From the NCBI RefSeq assembly GCF_900116705.1, contig NZ_FPBP01000017.1:1-63305 (forward strand): a stretch of DNA of 63,305 nt, given 5' to 3'. The position numbers and the translations under genes were made by a program. The notes under the pieces were generated by a model. The model saw only the letters and a list, made by a program, of their open reading frames with translations, searched no databases and had not been told where the DNA came from. How positions within the stretch are numbered: the first letter of the stretch is position 1; each line of letters starts with the position of its first letter. This DNA comes from Halomonas korlensis (GTDB taxonomy: Bacteria > Pseudomonadota > Gammaproteobacteria > Pseudomonadales > Halomonadaceae). Positions 38,755-47,480 of the stretch are shown here, piece after piece.

Positions 38755-39522
38755 TCAATGCTCACCTAGGGACTCGCTGCCGGAGGCTCTTAACAGCGGC
38801 ATCCAGGTGTCGCCGCTACGATATGCGGACCCTTCGGCATGGCGATCGAGATAAGACTGAAGCAGCCTTGCCTGTTCCTCGTCGGCACGCTGTGACTGAC
38901 GTGGGCTCGGGGCCATGAACAGTGGGTTATCGAGCCCGGCATTGCCAAAGAAGGCGCCATTGTTCGTTCCCCCTGTAGTCCCTGGGCCTTGCCCCACCCC
39001 GACGGTCATCAGCCCCTGACCGCCATTACTGCTTCCGGCAGGGGACTGGAAAAGCGGCAAATCAACCAAAGACGGACGTGTCGGGTTGTTGACGCTGGCC
39101 CCTTCACCTGCGCCCAGCGATACGGGCGCCGCCTGAGTACTCTCGCCCTCAGCGGCGAACGAGGGTTCGGAACTGTTCGAGCCGGCGCCGTTGTAGAATT
39201 GGGCGCCGCCTATCACGATCAGCGAGACAGCCGCAGCGATACCAGCACTCCGACCGAACGGAATCGTACGACGCTCCAGGGGATGGTCGACACGCTCGGG
39301 TGGCTGTTCGCTATCGAGTCGTGTCATGATGCCCGCCGAAAGATCCGTGGCCACGTCGACACCTGGCTCACGTCGCATCATGCTTCGCATCAGATGATAG
39401 CGTCGCCAGGTCTCGGCAGCGTCCGGGGAGTCGTCAAGCGACTTGAGGACCCGGCGTAGCTCGAGTTCATCACCTTCATTATCCATCAGGGCAGAAAGCG
39501 ATTCCCGTGCGTTCTGACTCAT
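38755..39522 (-). CDS. mucA: Anti-sigma-E factor MucA/RseA
   Basis: Inner-membrane protein that sequesters the sigma-E factor until proteolysed by DegS and RseP. 255 residues from the ATG at 39522, longer than E. coli RseA (216). The cytosolic N-terminus MSQNARESLSALMDNEGDELELRRVL is the conserved sigma-binding part. One membrane helix is at about 92-109 (AGIAAAVSLIVIGGAQFY). The periplasmic region is unusually Gly/Asn/Ser-rich (for example GVGQGPGTTGGTNNG). It is preceded by a tight hairpin at 39541-39559 and a 194-nt gap from rpoE. Confidence 0.9.
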   Translation of the reverse strand: MSQNARESLSALMDNEGDELELRRVLKSLDDSPDAAETWRRYHLMRSMMRREPGVDVATDLSAGIMTRLDSEQPPERVDHPLERRTIPFGRSAGIAAAVSLIVIGGAQFYNGAGSNSSEPSFAAEGESTQAAPVSLGAGEGASVNNPTRPSLVDLPLFQSPAGSSNGGQGLMTVGVGQGPGTTGGTNNGAFFGNAGLDNPLFMAPSPRQSQRADEEQARLLQSYLDRHAEGSAYRSGDTWMPLLRASGSESLGEH

Positions 39523-39540
39523 TCTTAACACCTCGCACTC

Positions 39541-39559
39541 ACAAGGCGCCCCGCCTTGT
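39541..39559 (-). promoter_or_regulatory. Hairpin just upstream of the mucA ribosome binding site
   Basis: Perfect 8-bp stem ACAAGGCG/CGCCTTGT with a 3-nt loop, ending about 18 nt before the mucA ATG. It sits between rpoE and mucA in the leader of mucA and could modulate the sigma/anti-sigma ratio. No T-tract follows. Confidence 0.5.
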
Positions 39560-39716
39560 ATCCAATGACAACCTGGGAACCGACATAACCACGACAATTC
39601 GTAAGTGTCGGCACACTCTGACCCGCCTCGGCAGATCGACTACCCATCTGACGCCGATCGGGCCTGACAGTTCAGCCATTCATCAAAATTATTGCACTTT
39701 CCGTTGATGCCTCTAC

Positions 39717-40322
39717 TCATTCGGGAACCGGCTCACGGTTACGCGCCGTGGTCACCAGGGGCTGTATATGTTGATCGACCGCCTCCCGGGCTCGAAATAT
39801 GCGCGAACGCACGGTACCGACCGGGCACTGCATGATGTTGGCGATGTCTTCGTAGGAAAGGCCATCGAGCTCACGCAGGGTGATGGCGGTTCGCAGATCG
39901 TCGGGCAGGTTTTCGATGGCCTCGAAGACGGCTGCCTCGAGCTGATCGCGAGCGATCGCCGCCTCCGGCGTCTCGGTATCGGCAAGGCGGCCACTGTGAT
40001 CGAGGATTTCGGCGTCGACGATATCGAGATCGTTACCCGGGGGTCGTCGTCCCTTGGACACCAAATGATTCTTGGCCGTATTGATGGCGATCCGATACAT
40101 CCAGGTATAGAAGGCGCTTTCGGAGCGAAACTTGCCCAGTGCCCGATAGGCCTTGATGAACGCCTCCTGGGCGACATCCTGGACTTCGGCGTGATCGTGA
40201 ATGTATCGACTGATCAGCCCCAGAATCTTGTGCTGGTATTTTCTTACCAGCAGATCGAATGCACGGTTATCGCCCTGCTGAGCACGCTCAACGAGCTGTT
40301 GGTCGGTCTCCCGGTTGCCCAT
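39717..40322 (-). CDS. rpoE: RNA polymerase sigma-E factor (RpoE/AlgU)
   Basis: ECF sigma factor that directs the envelope-stress regulon. 201 residues. Region 2 is clear (FDLLVRKYQHKILGLISRYI, DVAQEAFIKAYRALGKFR, FYTWMYRIAINTAKNHL) and region 4 is at about 135-185 (LPDDLRTAITLRELDGLSYEDIANIMQCPVGTVRSRIFRARE). It is the first gene of the operon, with an autoregulatory sigma-E promoter upstream. The leader of about 190 nt also contains a short frame opening at 40486 and running into rpoE, loosely reminiscent of the rseD leader in E. coli. Confidence 0.97.
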   Translation of the reverse strand: MGNRETDQQLVERAQQGDNRAFDLLVRKYQHKILGLISRYIHDHAEVQDVAQEAFIKAYRALGKFRSESAFYTWMYRIAINTAKNHLVSKGRRPPGNDLDIVDAEILDHSGRLADTETPEAAIARDQLEAAVFEAIENLPDDLRTAITLRELDGLSYEDIANIMQCPVGTVRSRIFRAREAVDQHIQPLVTTARNREPVPE

Positions 40323-40514
40323 TCATTCCCTCCCTGGCAAACGCTGGGGAATGGATGTCTCAAATTGTCGTCGCGACCGGACCAATGAAAATTGCATAGT
40401 GTCAACCTGAAGCCCTGAGGCAGCTGATAGTCGAAGGCTGGAGTCTGGAATGCTCCAAGTGTTCCCGTTTCTCGCGCATCCATCAAGCCGACCGCCTGCC
40501 GGAGATGACCGCGC

Positions 40515-40543
40515 TCGGACCACAGGGGGTTGGGGCGAGTTCC
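40515..40543 (-). promoter_or_regulatory. Sigma-E promoter of the rpoE operon
   Basis: Minus strand GGAACTC (40537-40543), 16-nt spacer, GTCCGA (40515-40520). This is one base from the usual GGAACTT -35 and close to the GTCTGA/GTCAAA -10. Transcription would start near 40509, giving a leader of about 187 nt. The remainder of 40323-40631 shows no other gene. Confidence 0.72.
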
Positions 40544-40631
40544 TGATGATTGATTTTTGCCGCTGCCGCGGGTGATAGTAGGCGTATTGACTCACATTCG
40601 CCATCCGCGCAGATACCACACAGGTAGCACA

Positions 40632-41708
40632 ATGTCCGAGCAGCAAGTCAACAATCTCAACGTTCTCGCCCAGGACGTCCTGATCAGCCCCGAAGACCTG
40701 AAGCAAGCCGTCCCGCTCACTGCGTCGGCGGAGCGCACCGTGATCGAAGGACGCGAGACGATACAGCGGATTCTCGATGGACGTGATCCGCGCCTGTTGA
40801 TGGTGGTCGGCCCCTGCTCCATCCACGATGTCGATGCGGCACTGGACTACGCCCGCCGTCTGCGCCGTCTGGCCGACGAGGTCCAGGACAGCCTCTACAT
40901 CGTCATGCGCGTCTACTTCGAGAAGCCACGCACCACGGTCGGCTGGAAAGGGTTGATCAACGACCCTCATATCAATGATTCCTTCGAGATCGAGGAAGGC
41001 CTGCACATTGCCCGCCGGCTGTTGGTGGAGCTGGCAGAAATGGGCCTGCCGCTGGCGACCGAGGCCCTCGACCCCATCTCTCCGCAGTATCTGCAGGACT
41101 GCATCAGCTGGTCGGCGATCGGCGCGCGCACCACCGAGTCCCAGACTCACCGCGAGATGGCCTCTGGCCTCTCCTGCCCGGTCGGGTTCAAGAACGGCAC
41201 CGACGGCAGCCTCGATGTCGCGGTCAACGCCCTGCAGTCGGTCGCCCATCCGCATAATTTTCTCGGAATCAACCAGACCGGACAGGTCGCCATCATCCGC
41301 ACCCGTGGCAACGCCTACGGCCACGTGGTGCTGCGTGGCGGTAGTGGCAAACCCAACTACGATAGCGTCAGCGTGGCGCTTGCCGAGCAGGAACTCAAGA
41401 AAGCGGGCGTCACGCCTAACATCATGATCGACTGCTCGCACGCCAACTCCAACAAGGATGCCGCACTGCAGCCGTTGGTGCTGGAAAACGTCACCAATCA
41501 GATCCTCGAAGGCAACCGCTCCATTATCGGCTTGATGATCGAATCGAATATCGGCTGGGGCAATCAGAAGATCCCCGAGGATCGCAGCCAGCTCAAGTAT
41601 GGCGTCTCGATCACCGATGCTTGCATCGACTGGGAAACCACCGATGAGGCCTTCAAGGCCATGAATGACAAGCTGGCCTCCATGCTGGCCAAGCGCGCGG
41701 CGGCCTGA
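40632..41708 (+). CDS. aroG: 3-deoxy-7-phosphoheptulonate (DAHP) synthase, class I
   Basis: First step of the shikimate pathway: erythrose 4-phosphate plus PEP gives DAHP. 358 residues. Motifs: LMVVGPCSIHD, RVYFEKPRTTVGWKGLINDP, ATEALDPISPQY, SWSAIGARTTESQTHRE, GFKNGTDGS, DCSHANSNKD and GLMIESNI. Which aromatic amino acid inhibits it cannot be read safely, so the symbol is used for the class. The ATG at 40632 fits the family N-terminus; the longer frame upstream runs into the promoter region. A good terminator follows. It is divergent from the rpoE operon. Confidence 0.94.
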   Translation: MSEQQVNNLNVLAQDVLISPEDLKQAVPLTASAERTVIEGRETIQRILDGRDPRLLMVVGPCSIHDVDAALDYARRLRRLADEVQDSLYIVMRVYFEKPRTTVGWKGLINDPHINDSFEIEEGLHIARRLLVELAEMGLPLATEALDPISPQYLQDCISWSAIGARTTESQTHREMASGLSCPVGFKNGTDGSLDVAVNALQSVAHPHNFLGINQTGQVAIIRTRGNAYGHVVLRGGSGKPNYDSVSVALAEQELKKAGVTPNIMIDCSHANSNKDAALQPLVLENVTNQILEGNRSIIGLMIESNIGWGNQKIPEDRSQLKYGVSITDACIDWETTDEAFKAMNDKLASMLAKRAAA

Positions 41709-41767
41709 GCCGGCTGTCGTCCCTCGTGCCCGCTCTCCCGCGGCATCCTGTCGAAGGACAACGATAC

Positions 41768-41795
41768 GACCCGCCCGACGGCGGGTCTTTCGTTT
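41768..41795 (+). terminator. Intrinsic terminator of the DAHP synthase gene
   Basis: Perfect 8-bp stem GACCCGCC/GGCGGGTC with CGAC loop (41768-41787), followed by TTTCGTTTG, 60 nt after the stop. Confidence 0.85.
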
Positions 41796-41888
41796 GCCTT
41801 GTACTATCATTTCAAGCCATCGGCTTATTCCCTGAGTCCTGACCATGGGGCCTCCTCTCACAAGGCGGGCTATCACAGGATAGAATTC

Positions 41889-44033
41889 CTAGACGTCCTG
41901 GCGCACCCCATCGATCTCCCTCACGAATGGCGGTAGCGCATCGAGCAATGCCCGGCCATAGCGACGCGTCAGCACTCGGCGGTCGAGCAGCGTGATGCGC
42001 CCCGTATCGGACTCTTTGCGTATCAGCCGGCCGCATGCCTGCACCAGCTTGATCGAGGCGTCCGGGACACTGATCCGCATGAACGGGTTGCCGCCCCGGC
42101 TCTCGATCCACTCGGCAAGCGTCGCCCCTACCGGGTCGTCGGGTACCGAAAACGGCAGCCGGGTGATCACCACGTGGGTTAGATACTCGCCGGGCAGGTC
42201 GATGCCCTCGGCAAAGCTCGCCAGGCCGAAGATGATGCTGCCCTCATCGGCATCAATCCGTGCCCGGTGGCGCGTGATCAGCTCGCGCTTGGGCAAACGA
42301 TCTTGGGCCAGCACCCGCTCGCGCCGCGCCGGGGAGAGCGCCTTCTCCACCCCTCGCAGCTGGGCACGCGACGAGAACAGCATGAGTACCGCCTCGCGCT
42401 CCCCCAGATCCTCCACGAAGGTCACGATGGCGCGCTCATGCCCCTCGCGATCGGCGGGGTCGGCGGCTTCGCGCGGCACGCTCAATACTGCCCGGGAGTA
42501 ATCGAAGGGACTCGGCAGGCGCTGATAGCGATAGCGATTGGCCAGTCCCGCGCGCTCCTGTAAACGCTCGAAGCGCCCCAGCGCGGTCAGCGTCGCCGAG
42601 GTGATCACTGCGCCATAGCAGCTGCCCCACAGGGTCTTGGCCAGGGTGTGTGCCGCCGAGACGGGGCTCGCCGAGAAGGTCAGCTCCGGCTCGCTGCCGA
42701 ACCGCTCGAGGGTCAGCCAGCGGGCGCGCGGCGGCTCTTGTGGGTCATCCACCTCGGTGTAGGCACGCCACAGCGCGTGCGCCTCCACCGCCCTGCCGTG
42801 CAGCAGGGCGATAAGAGGCAACCAGGCCTCGGCCTGCTCACGCGGCAGTCCGGTGTGCTTATCCGGGTCCAGGCTCTCGCGCATGATATCGGCCATGCTC
42901 TCCAGGGTGCGCGAGAGCTCGGCGACGATGGTGACCAGCGCTTCGGAGAGCGCCCGCAGCGGCTCGGGGATGCGCCCCATCTCGAAGCGCTGGTGACGGC
43001 TTGCCTCGTCATCGACGAGGCCGTCGGGACGACCGGCCAGCTGGTGGCCCATGGCCAAGGCTTCGGAAAGCCTTGGCTCGAACGCATCGATGGCCTGCGG
43101 CAGGCCGGCCAGCAGACGCGCCAGGGTCGGCTGCACCGCGAGGGCGGTATTGAGCTCGGTCAGCGATTTCTTGAGCGTGCGCAGCCAGCGCAGCGCCCCG
43201 CCCACGGCAAAGCGGTGCGTGAAGTGCTGCAGCGCCTTCTCGGGCAGATGATGGCCTTCATCGAAGACGTAGATGCAGTCGCTGGGGGATGGCAGCACCA
43301 CCCCGCCGCCCAGAGCGAGATCGGCCAGCACTAGGTCATGATTGGCGACGATCACATCGGCGCTGTCGAGGTGGCGGCGCGAGCGGAAGAACGCACAGGC
43401 GCCGAAGTGACCACAGCGACGATTGGTGCACTGGCGATGGTCGACGGTCAGGCGGCGCCAGTGGCTGTCCTCGATGGCATCGGGCCAACTGTCGCGATCG
43501 CCCTCCCAGCGGCCGTTGCCGTAGGCCTCACCGAGCGAGTGCACGAGCGCCTGGAAGTCGTCACCGCCGCTGGCCAAGGACTGCTCGAAGAGCGACAGGG
43601 TGGGATTCTCCTCGCCACCCTCCATCGCCTGATCGAGGCGTGCCACGCACACATAGCGCCCGCGCCCCTTGGCGAGGGCATAGTCGAAATCGAGCCCGCT
43701 GTGTGCCTTCAGGGAAGGCAGGTCCTGATGCAATACCTGCTCCTGCAAGGCCACAGTGGCGGTGGCGATCACCAAGCGCTTGCCGCGCGCCTTGGCCACC
43801 GGCAAGGCGGCCAGCAAGTAAGCCAGCGTCTTGCCGGTGCCGGTACCGGCCTCGAGCACGCAGACATGCTCGTTGCTGGTGCGTCGACCGGCATCGTCGG
43901 CCTCGATCCCCGCGAGAGTGCGAGCGATTTCGGCGATCATCAGCCGCTGCCCATAGCGCGGCGTCAGCTCGAGACCCTCGAGCACGCGGCGATAGGCCGT
44001 CTGGATCTCGTCCCTCAGCGACTCGTCAAGCAT
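41889..44033 (-). CDS. dinG: ATP-dependent DNA helicase DinG
   Basis: XPD-like 5'-3' helicase with an iron-sulfur cluster that resolves R-loops and forked structures. 714 residues (E. coli 716). Walker A EAGTGTGKTLAYL; cluster cysteines at RYVC and in CTNRRCGHFGAC; Walker B DEGHHLPEKAL; C-terminal helicase motifs VIITSATLTALGRF-type (AVITSATL), IIFGLASFAEGIDLPG and QACGRLIRKESDTG. It starts 6 nt after the rhlB stop, so the two are cotranscribed. No LexA box was sought successfully near it because the promoter lies before rhlB. Confidence 0.95.
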   Translation of the reverse strand: MLDESLRDEIQTAYRRVLEGLELTPRYGQRLMIAEIARTLAGIEADDAGRRTSNEHVCVLEAGTGTGKTLAYLLAALPVAKARGKRLVIATATVALQEQVLHQDLPSLKAHSGLDFDYALAKGRGRYVCVARLDQAMEGGEENPTLSLFEQSLASGGDDFQALVHSLGEAYGNGRWEGDRDSWPDAIEDSHWRRLTVDHRQCTNRRCGHFGACAFFRSRRHLDSADVIVANHDLVLADLALGGGVVLPSPSDCIYVFDEGHHLPEKALQHFTHRFAVGGALRWLRTLKKSLTELNTALAVQPTLARLLAGLPQAIDAFEPRLSEALAMGHQLAGRPDGLVDDEASRHQRFEMGRIPEPLRALSEALVTIVAELSRTLESMADIMRESLDPDKHTGLPREQAEAWLPLIALLHGRAVEAHALWRAYTEVDDPQEPPRARWLTLERFGSEPELTFSASPVSAAHTLAKTLWGSCYGAVITSATLTALGRFERLQERAGLANRYRYQRLPSPFDYSRAVLSVPREAADPADREGHERAIVTFVEDLGEREAVLMLFSSRAQLRGVEKALSPARRERVLAQDRLPKRELITRHRARIDADEGSIIFGLASFAEGIDLPGEYLTHVVITRLPFSVPDDPVGATLAEWIESRGGNPFMRISVPDASIKLVQACGRLIRKESDTGRITLLDRRVLTRRYGRALLDALPPFVREIDGVRQDV

Positions 44034-44039
44034 GGGCCG

Positions 44040-45323
44040 TCAGAGCAAGCCTTCCGGCGGATGCTCGCAGGGCAGCTTGTCGTTGATGTAGCGCTCGATT
44101 TCCGGCAATGAGAAGGCATCCTCTTCGCCGACGAAGCTGATCGACACACCCTTGGCCCCCGCACGCCCCGTACGGCCGATGCGATGCACGTAGTCTTCCG
44201 GATCTTCGGGCAGGGTGTAGTTGACGACGTGGCTGACATCTTCGATATGAATGCCGCGCCCTGCCACATCGGTGGCGACCAATACCTGGATCTCGCCCTC
44301 GCGGAAGCTCTCCAGCGTCTTGATACGCTGACTTTGCGGTACGTCACCGGAGAGCATGGCGACACTGACGCCGGCCTTCCTGAGCAGGTCGTCGAGCTTG
44401 CGCACCAGGTCACGGCGGTTGCCGAAGACCATCACGCGATCGAAGCTCTCCTGCTTGAGCAGGTTGACCAGCAGTCGCTGCTTGTCCTCATCGCCGACCA
44501 GGTAGACGCGCTGATCGATGTCGGCGGCATTCTCGACCGTGACCTCGATCTCGACATGTGCCGGATTGTGCGTCCACTGGCTTGCCAGCTCGAGGATGTC
44601 CTCGGTGAAGGTTGCCGAGAACAGGAAGGTCTGACGCTCTTCCTTCTTCGGGGTATGGCGGATGATGCGCTTGACGTCGGGGATGAAGCCCATCGACAAC
44701 ATGCGATCGGCCTCATCGAGGACCAGCACCTCGACCTGAGTCAGATCGATATCGCGCTTCTCGTGAAAGTCCAGCAGCCGACCCGGCGTCGCCACCAGGA
44801 TATCGAGATTCTTGCCCAGGTTGTCGCGCTGCTTCTGGTAGTCCATGCCGCCGACCACGCTGGCCACATTCAACGAAGTGAAGCGCGCCAGGGCCTTGGC
44901 ATCCTTCTCGATCTGCAGCGCCAGCTCGCGGGTCGGCGCCACGATCAACGCACGCGGCGCGCCCGGCTTCTGGGCATTCGGCGCGTCTTCCTCGAGGAAG
45001 TAGGCGAGAATCGAGATCAGGAACGCGGCCGTCTTGCCGGTACCGGTCTGGGCCTTGCCGACCACGTCGCCACCCAGCAGGGTGTGAATCAGCGCCTCGG
45101 CCTGGATCGGCGTGCAATATTCGAATCCCAGGGCATGGATGGCCCGCATCAACGGCAGCGGCAGATCGAAGTCATGAAAGCGCCACTTGCCTGCCACGGC
45201 GGGTACCTGAAACTGGCGAAGATCCCAGCCGGAGGACTGGCGACGGCGCGGTTTGCGACGACGACGCTTGGGTTTGCGGTCCTGGGCCTGGGCCGGTGCG
45301 GTGGTCTGTTCCGACTCGCTCAT
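44040..45323 (-). CDS. rhlB: DEAD-box ATP-dependent RNA helicase, RhlB-like
   Basis: Unwinds RNA; RhlB is part of the degradosome with RNase E. 427 residues. The N-terminus is a basic arm ([16 protein letters not shown]), the core starts [26 protein letters not shown]. Motifs: [74 protein letters not shown]. The exact paralogue (RhlB versus RhlE) is inferred from N-terminal spacing and length. dinG follows after 6 nt. A 171-nt divergent gap separates it from the small basic protein gene. Confidence 0.87.
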   Translation of the reverse strand: MSESEQTTAPAQAQDRKPKRRRRKPRRRQSSGWDLRQFQVPAVAGKWRFHDFDLPLPLMRAIHALGFEYCTPIQAEALIHTLLGGDVVGKAQTGTGKTAAFLISILAYFLEEDAPNAQKPGAPRALIVAPTRELALQIEKDAKALARFTSLNVASVVGGMDYQKQRDNLGKNLDILVATPGRLLDFHEKRDIDLTQVEVLVLDEADRMLSMGFIPDVKRIIRHTPKKEERQTFLFSATFTEDILELASQWTHNPAHVEIEVTVENAADIDQRVYLVGDEDKQRLLVNLLKQESFDRVMVFGNRRDLVRKLDDLLRKAGVSVAMLSGDVPQSQRIKTLESFREGEIQVLVATDVAGRGIHIEDVSHVVNYTLPEDPEDYVHRIGRTGRAGAKGVSISFVGEEDAFSLPEIERYINDKLPCEHPPEGLL

Positions 45324-45494
45324 AGGCTTGCTGTCTAGTCCGTTTCAGTGGATAGGATGTTAGGCATAAACCGCCATTGTACCAGCCAATCCAGTCGAGG
45401 GCGCCCCTGACACCGTGTCGTCACGACGGATAACTGTCGAATCACGGGGCCCGGCTGGTAGAATGCGCGCCAGACACGCAAGGAGTCATGCGTC

Positions 45495-45755
45495 ATGACA
45501 CGCCGCAAGAAGACCCGTTCGCTGGCCGACAAGGTGACTATCCGCACCGGCAAGCGCAAGGATTTCAAGAAGTGGCGCCACGAGAATCCCGATCAGGTGA
45601 CCTCGTCGCGCCGCTTCACCCAGAAGAAACGCCAGCAGCGCAAACTGCAGGCGGCGCGTAAGCTGGCCCGTCAGGAAACCGAGGGCCAGGCAATTCCCAT
45701 CCACCCAGACGCATCCGCGAGTACCCCTTCCCACGACGAGGAGTCCGACCGCTGA
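45495..45755 (+). CDS. Small, very basic protein of unknown function
   Basis: 86 residues. The first 60 are strongly basic (MTRRKKTRSLADKVTIRTGKRKDFKKW, then SSRRFTQKKRQQRKLQAARKLAR), the last 20 acidic and probably disordered. I do not recognise a family. The composition suggests RNA or DNA binding, but this is inference. AAGGAG lies 9 nt before the ATG. Its stop TGA shares one base with the ATG of xthA (TGATG), so the two genes are translationally coupled, which makes expression real and hints at a role in nucleic-acid metabolism. Confidence 0.7.
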   Translation: MTRRKKTRSLADKVTIRTGKRKDFKKWRHENPDQVTSSRRFTQKKRQQRKLQAARKLARQETEGQAIPIHPDASASTPSHDEESDR

Positions 45756-46585
45756 TGCGTCTCGTCTCATTCAACATCAACGGTATCCGCGCCCGCCTGC
45801 ATCAACTGCGGGCGCTGATCGACGTGCACCGCCCCGCGGTGATCGGCCTTCAGGAAACCAAGGTCCAGGACAGCGAGTTTCCTCGTGCCGCCGTGGAGGC
45901 GATGGGCTATCGCGTTTATTTTCTTGGGCAGAAGGGACACTACGGCGTCGCCCTGCTGTGCCATCCCTCGTTGTGCCCCGACGCGCCCGAAGCCATCTGT
46001 TACGGCATGCCCGACGATGACGCAGAGGCCCAGTGCCGGATGATCGGGGTGCGCCTGACGTTGACGGACGGCGAGTCGTTGATGGTATGGAACGGCTACT
46101 TCCCGCAGGGCGAGAATGTCGAACACCCGACCAAGTTCCCCAACAAGCGCCGTTTCTACGCCCAGCTGCAACGGCTGCTCGAGGAAAAGCACCGGCCCGA
46201 CGAGCGACTGGCGATCATGGGCGATTTCAATATTTCGCCCCAAGACATCGATATCGGGATCGGCGAGGCCAACCGCCGACGCTGGCTGCGCGAGGGCAAG
46301 ACGAGCTTTCAGCCAGTGGAGCGCGAATGGCTCGACGGCATCAAGGCCTGGGGGCTCAGCGACAGCTATCGGCTGCGCTACCCCGAGACCGACGATTGTT
46401 TCAGCTGGTTCGACTATCGCTCGCGGGGGTTCGAGCGCGACCCCAAGCGCGGCCTGCGCATCGACCATATTCTGGTCAGCGCCCCGCTGGCAGGCCATGT
46501 CATCGATGCCGGGATCGACTACAACCTGCGCGGCATGGAAAAGCCCTCGGACCATGCCCCCGTATGGACGGAGCTTGCGATCTAG
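45755..46585 (+). CDS. xthA: Exodeoxyribonuclease III (AP endonuclease)
   Basis: Cuts 5' of abasic sites and trims 3' blocks in base-excision repair. 276 residues. Motifs: RLVSFNINGIRAR, LQETKVQDSEFP (metal Glu), YGVALLCHPS, WNGYFPQGEN, IMGDFNISPQDIDIG, RIDHILVS and KPSDHAPVW (catalytic Asp-His). It is coupled to the preceding basic protein. It ends in a 4-nt overlap with the convergent TPR gene. Confidence 0.95.
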   Translation: MRLVSFNINGIRARLHQLRALIDVHRPAVIGLQETKVQDSEFPRAAVEAMGYRVYFLGQKGHYGVALLCHPSLCPDAPEAICYGMPDDDAEAQCRMIGVRLTLTDGESLMVWNGYFPQGENVEHPTKFPNKRRFYAQLQRLLEEKHRPDERLAIMGDFNISPQDIDIGIGEANRRRWLREGKTSFQPVEREWLDGIKAWGLSDSYRLRYPETDDCFSWFDYRSRGFERDPKRGLRIDHILVSAPLAGHVIDAGIDYNLRGMEKPSDHAPVWTELAI

Positions 46586-47475
46586 TCGCGCTTCGCCCCT
46601 TGGTTTAGCGAGGCCAGCAATTGGTCGGCGCGCTCGGCACCGCGCGCCTTCGCTTCCTGCAGCGCCCGCTGGGCGAGTTCCGACGCGCCCCAGGTCAATG
46701 CCAACTGGCCGAGATGCAGCCAGTCCTGACCGTCGTCGCTACGCTGGGCCAGGCTCTGCCACGCCTCGAGCGCCGCGCTGCGGTCACGGGCGGCCTGCCA
46801 TGCCTGGGCGAGCAGGCGGCGATTGGCCAGGTCATCGGCAAGCTCGCCGCTGGTGATCGCCTCTTCCAGCCACTCGGCGCCCCTGGCCGGCGTGCCGCCC
46901 GCGAGGTGAAGCCGGACCAGCGTCAACAGATCCTCCTTCCCCTGCAGCACACCCAGACGCCAGCCGGCGTCCCAGATCGCCGCCGCACGACCGATCTCAT
47001 CCGCACGCTGCGCCACCAAGGCGGCACGCCGCCAGATACCGGCCTCCGCGCTGGCATCGAGACCCTCCTCCAGCAAGGCCAAGGCGCGCTCCCACTGCCC
47101 TGCCGTCTGGCGCAGGCCGATTTCCTCCTGCAGGCGACGACGGCGCCACTCTGCCGGGGCAGCCTCGATGGCGCGCGCCTTGGCCAGCAGGTCAGCGGCC
47201 TGGGCGGGCTGGTCGTCACGGACGGCGGCGCGGGCGGCCAGGTGCAGGTAGAGGGCACGCGCCCAGCGATCGGCTTGATTGCCACCGGCCAGGCGCTCGG
47301 CCTGAGTCGCGGCGCGCTCGCTAACGGAGGCCGTATCGCCATTCTCCAGCCGTGTCTGCAGGGTCTTCAGGTCGGCAATGAAACTCCCGGGCAGCGCCGG
47401 CTGGGCCAGCCCGGCCGTGGGCATCAGGAGGCCGAGCAACAGCGTGGCGAGTGCAGTCCGGTAGATCATGGCCAT
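46582..47475 (-). CDS. Exported TPR-repeat protein of the TonB2 operon
   Basis: 297 residues with a signal peptide (MAMIYRTALATLLLGLLMPTAGLAQ). The rest is alpha-helical with TPR-like units (LHLAARAAVRDDQPAQAADLLAKA, WERALALLEEGLDASAEAG). It lies 5 nt after tonB and is the last gene of the operon. TonB2-type clusters of Vibrio and Shewanella also end in a TPR protein, so a periplasmic assembly or energy-coupling helper is likely; the exact job is unknown. GAGA precedes the ATG at 47475; the longer upstream frame lies inside tonB. Confidence 0.75.
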   Translation of the reverse strand: MAMIYRTALATLLLGLLMPTAGLAQPALPGSFIADLKTLQTRLENGDTASVSERAATQAERLAGGNQADRWARALYLHLAARAAVRDDQPAQAADLLAKARAIEAAPAEWRRRRLQEEIGLRQTAGQWERALALLEEGLDASAEAGIWRRAALVAQRADEIGRAAAIWDAGWRLGVLQGKEDLLTLVRLHLAGGTPARGAEWLEEAITSGELADDLANRRLLAQAWQAARDRSAALEAWQSLAQRSDDGQDWLHLGQLALTWGASELAQRALQEAKARGAERADQLLASLNQGAKRD

Positions 47476-47480
47476 GGTAC

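Noticed and set aside
40323..41876. 517-aa frame antisense to the DAHP synthase gene
   Set aside because: It would cross the sigma-E promoter and the terminator at 41768; no motif is visible.
41929..41939. GGCGGTAGCGC resembling an ops element for RfaH
   Set aside because: The last base differs from the GGCGGTAGNNT consensus, and it lies antisense near the end of dinG with no leader of a polysaccharide operon.
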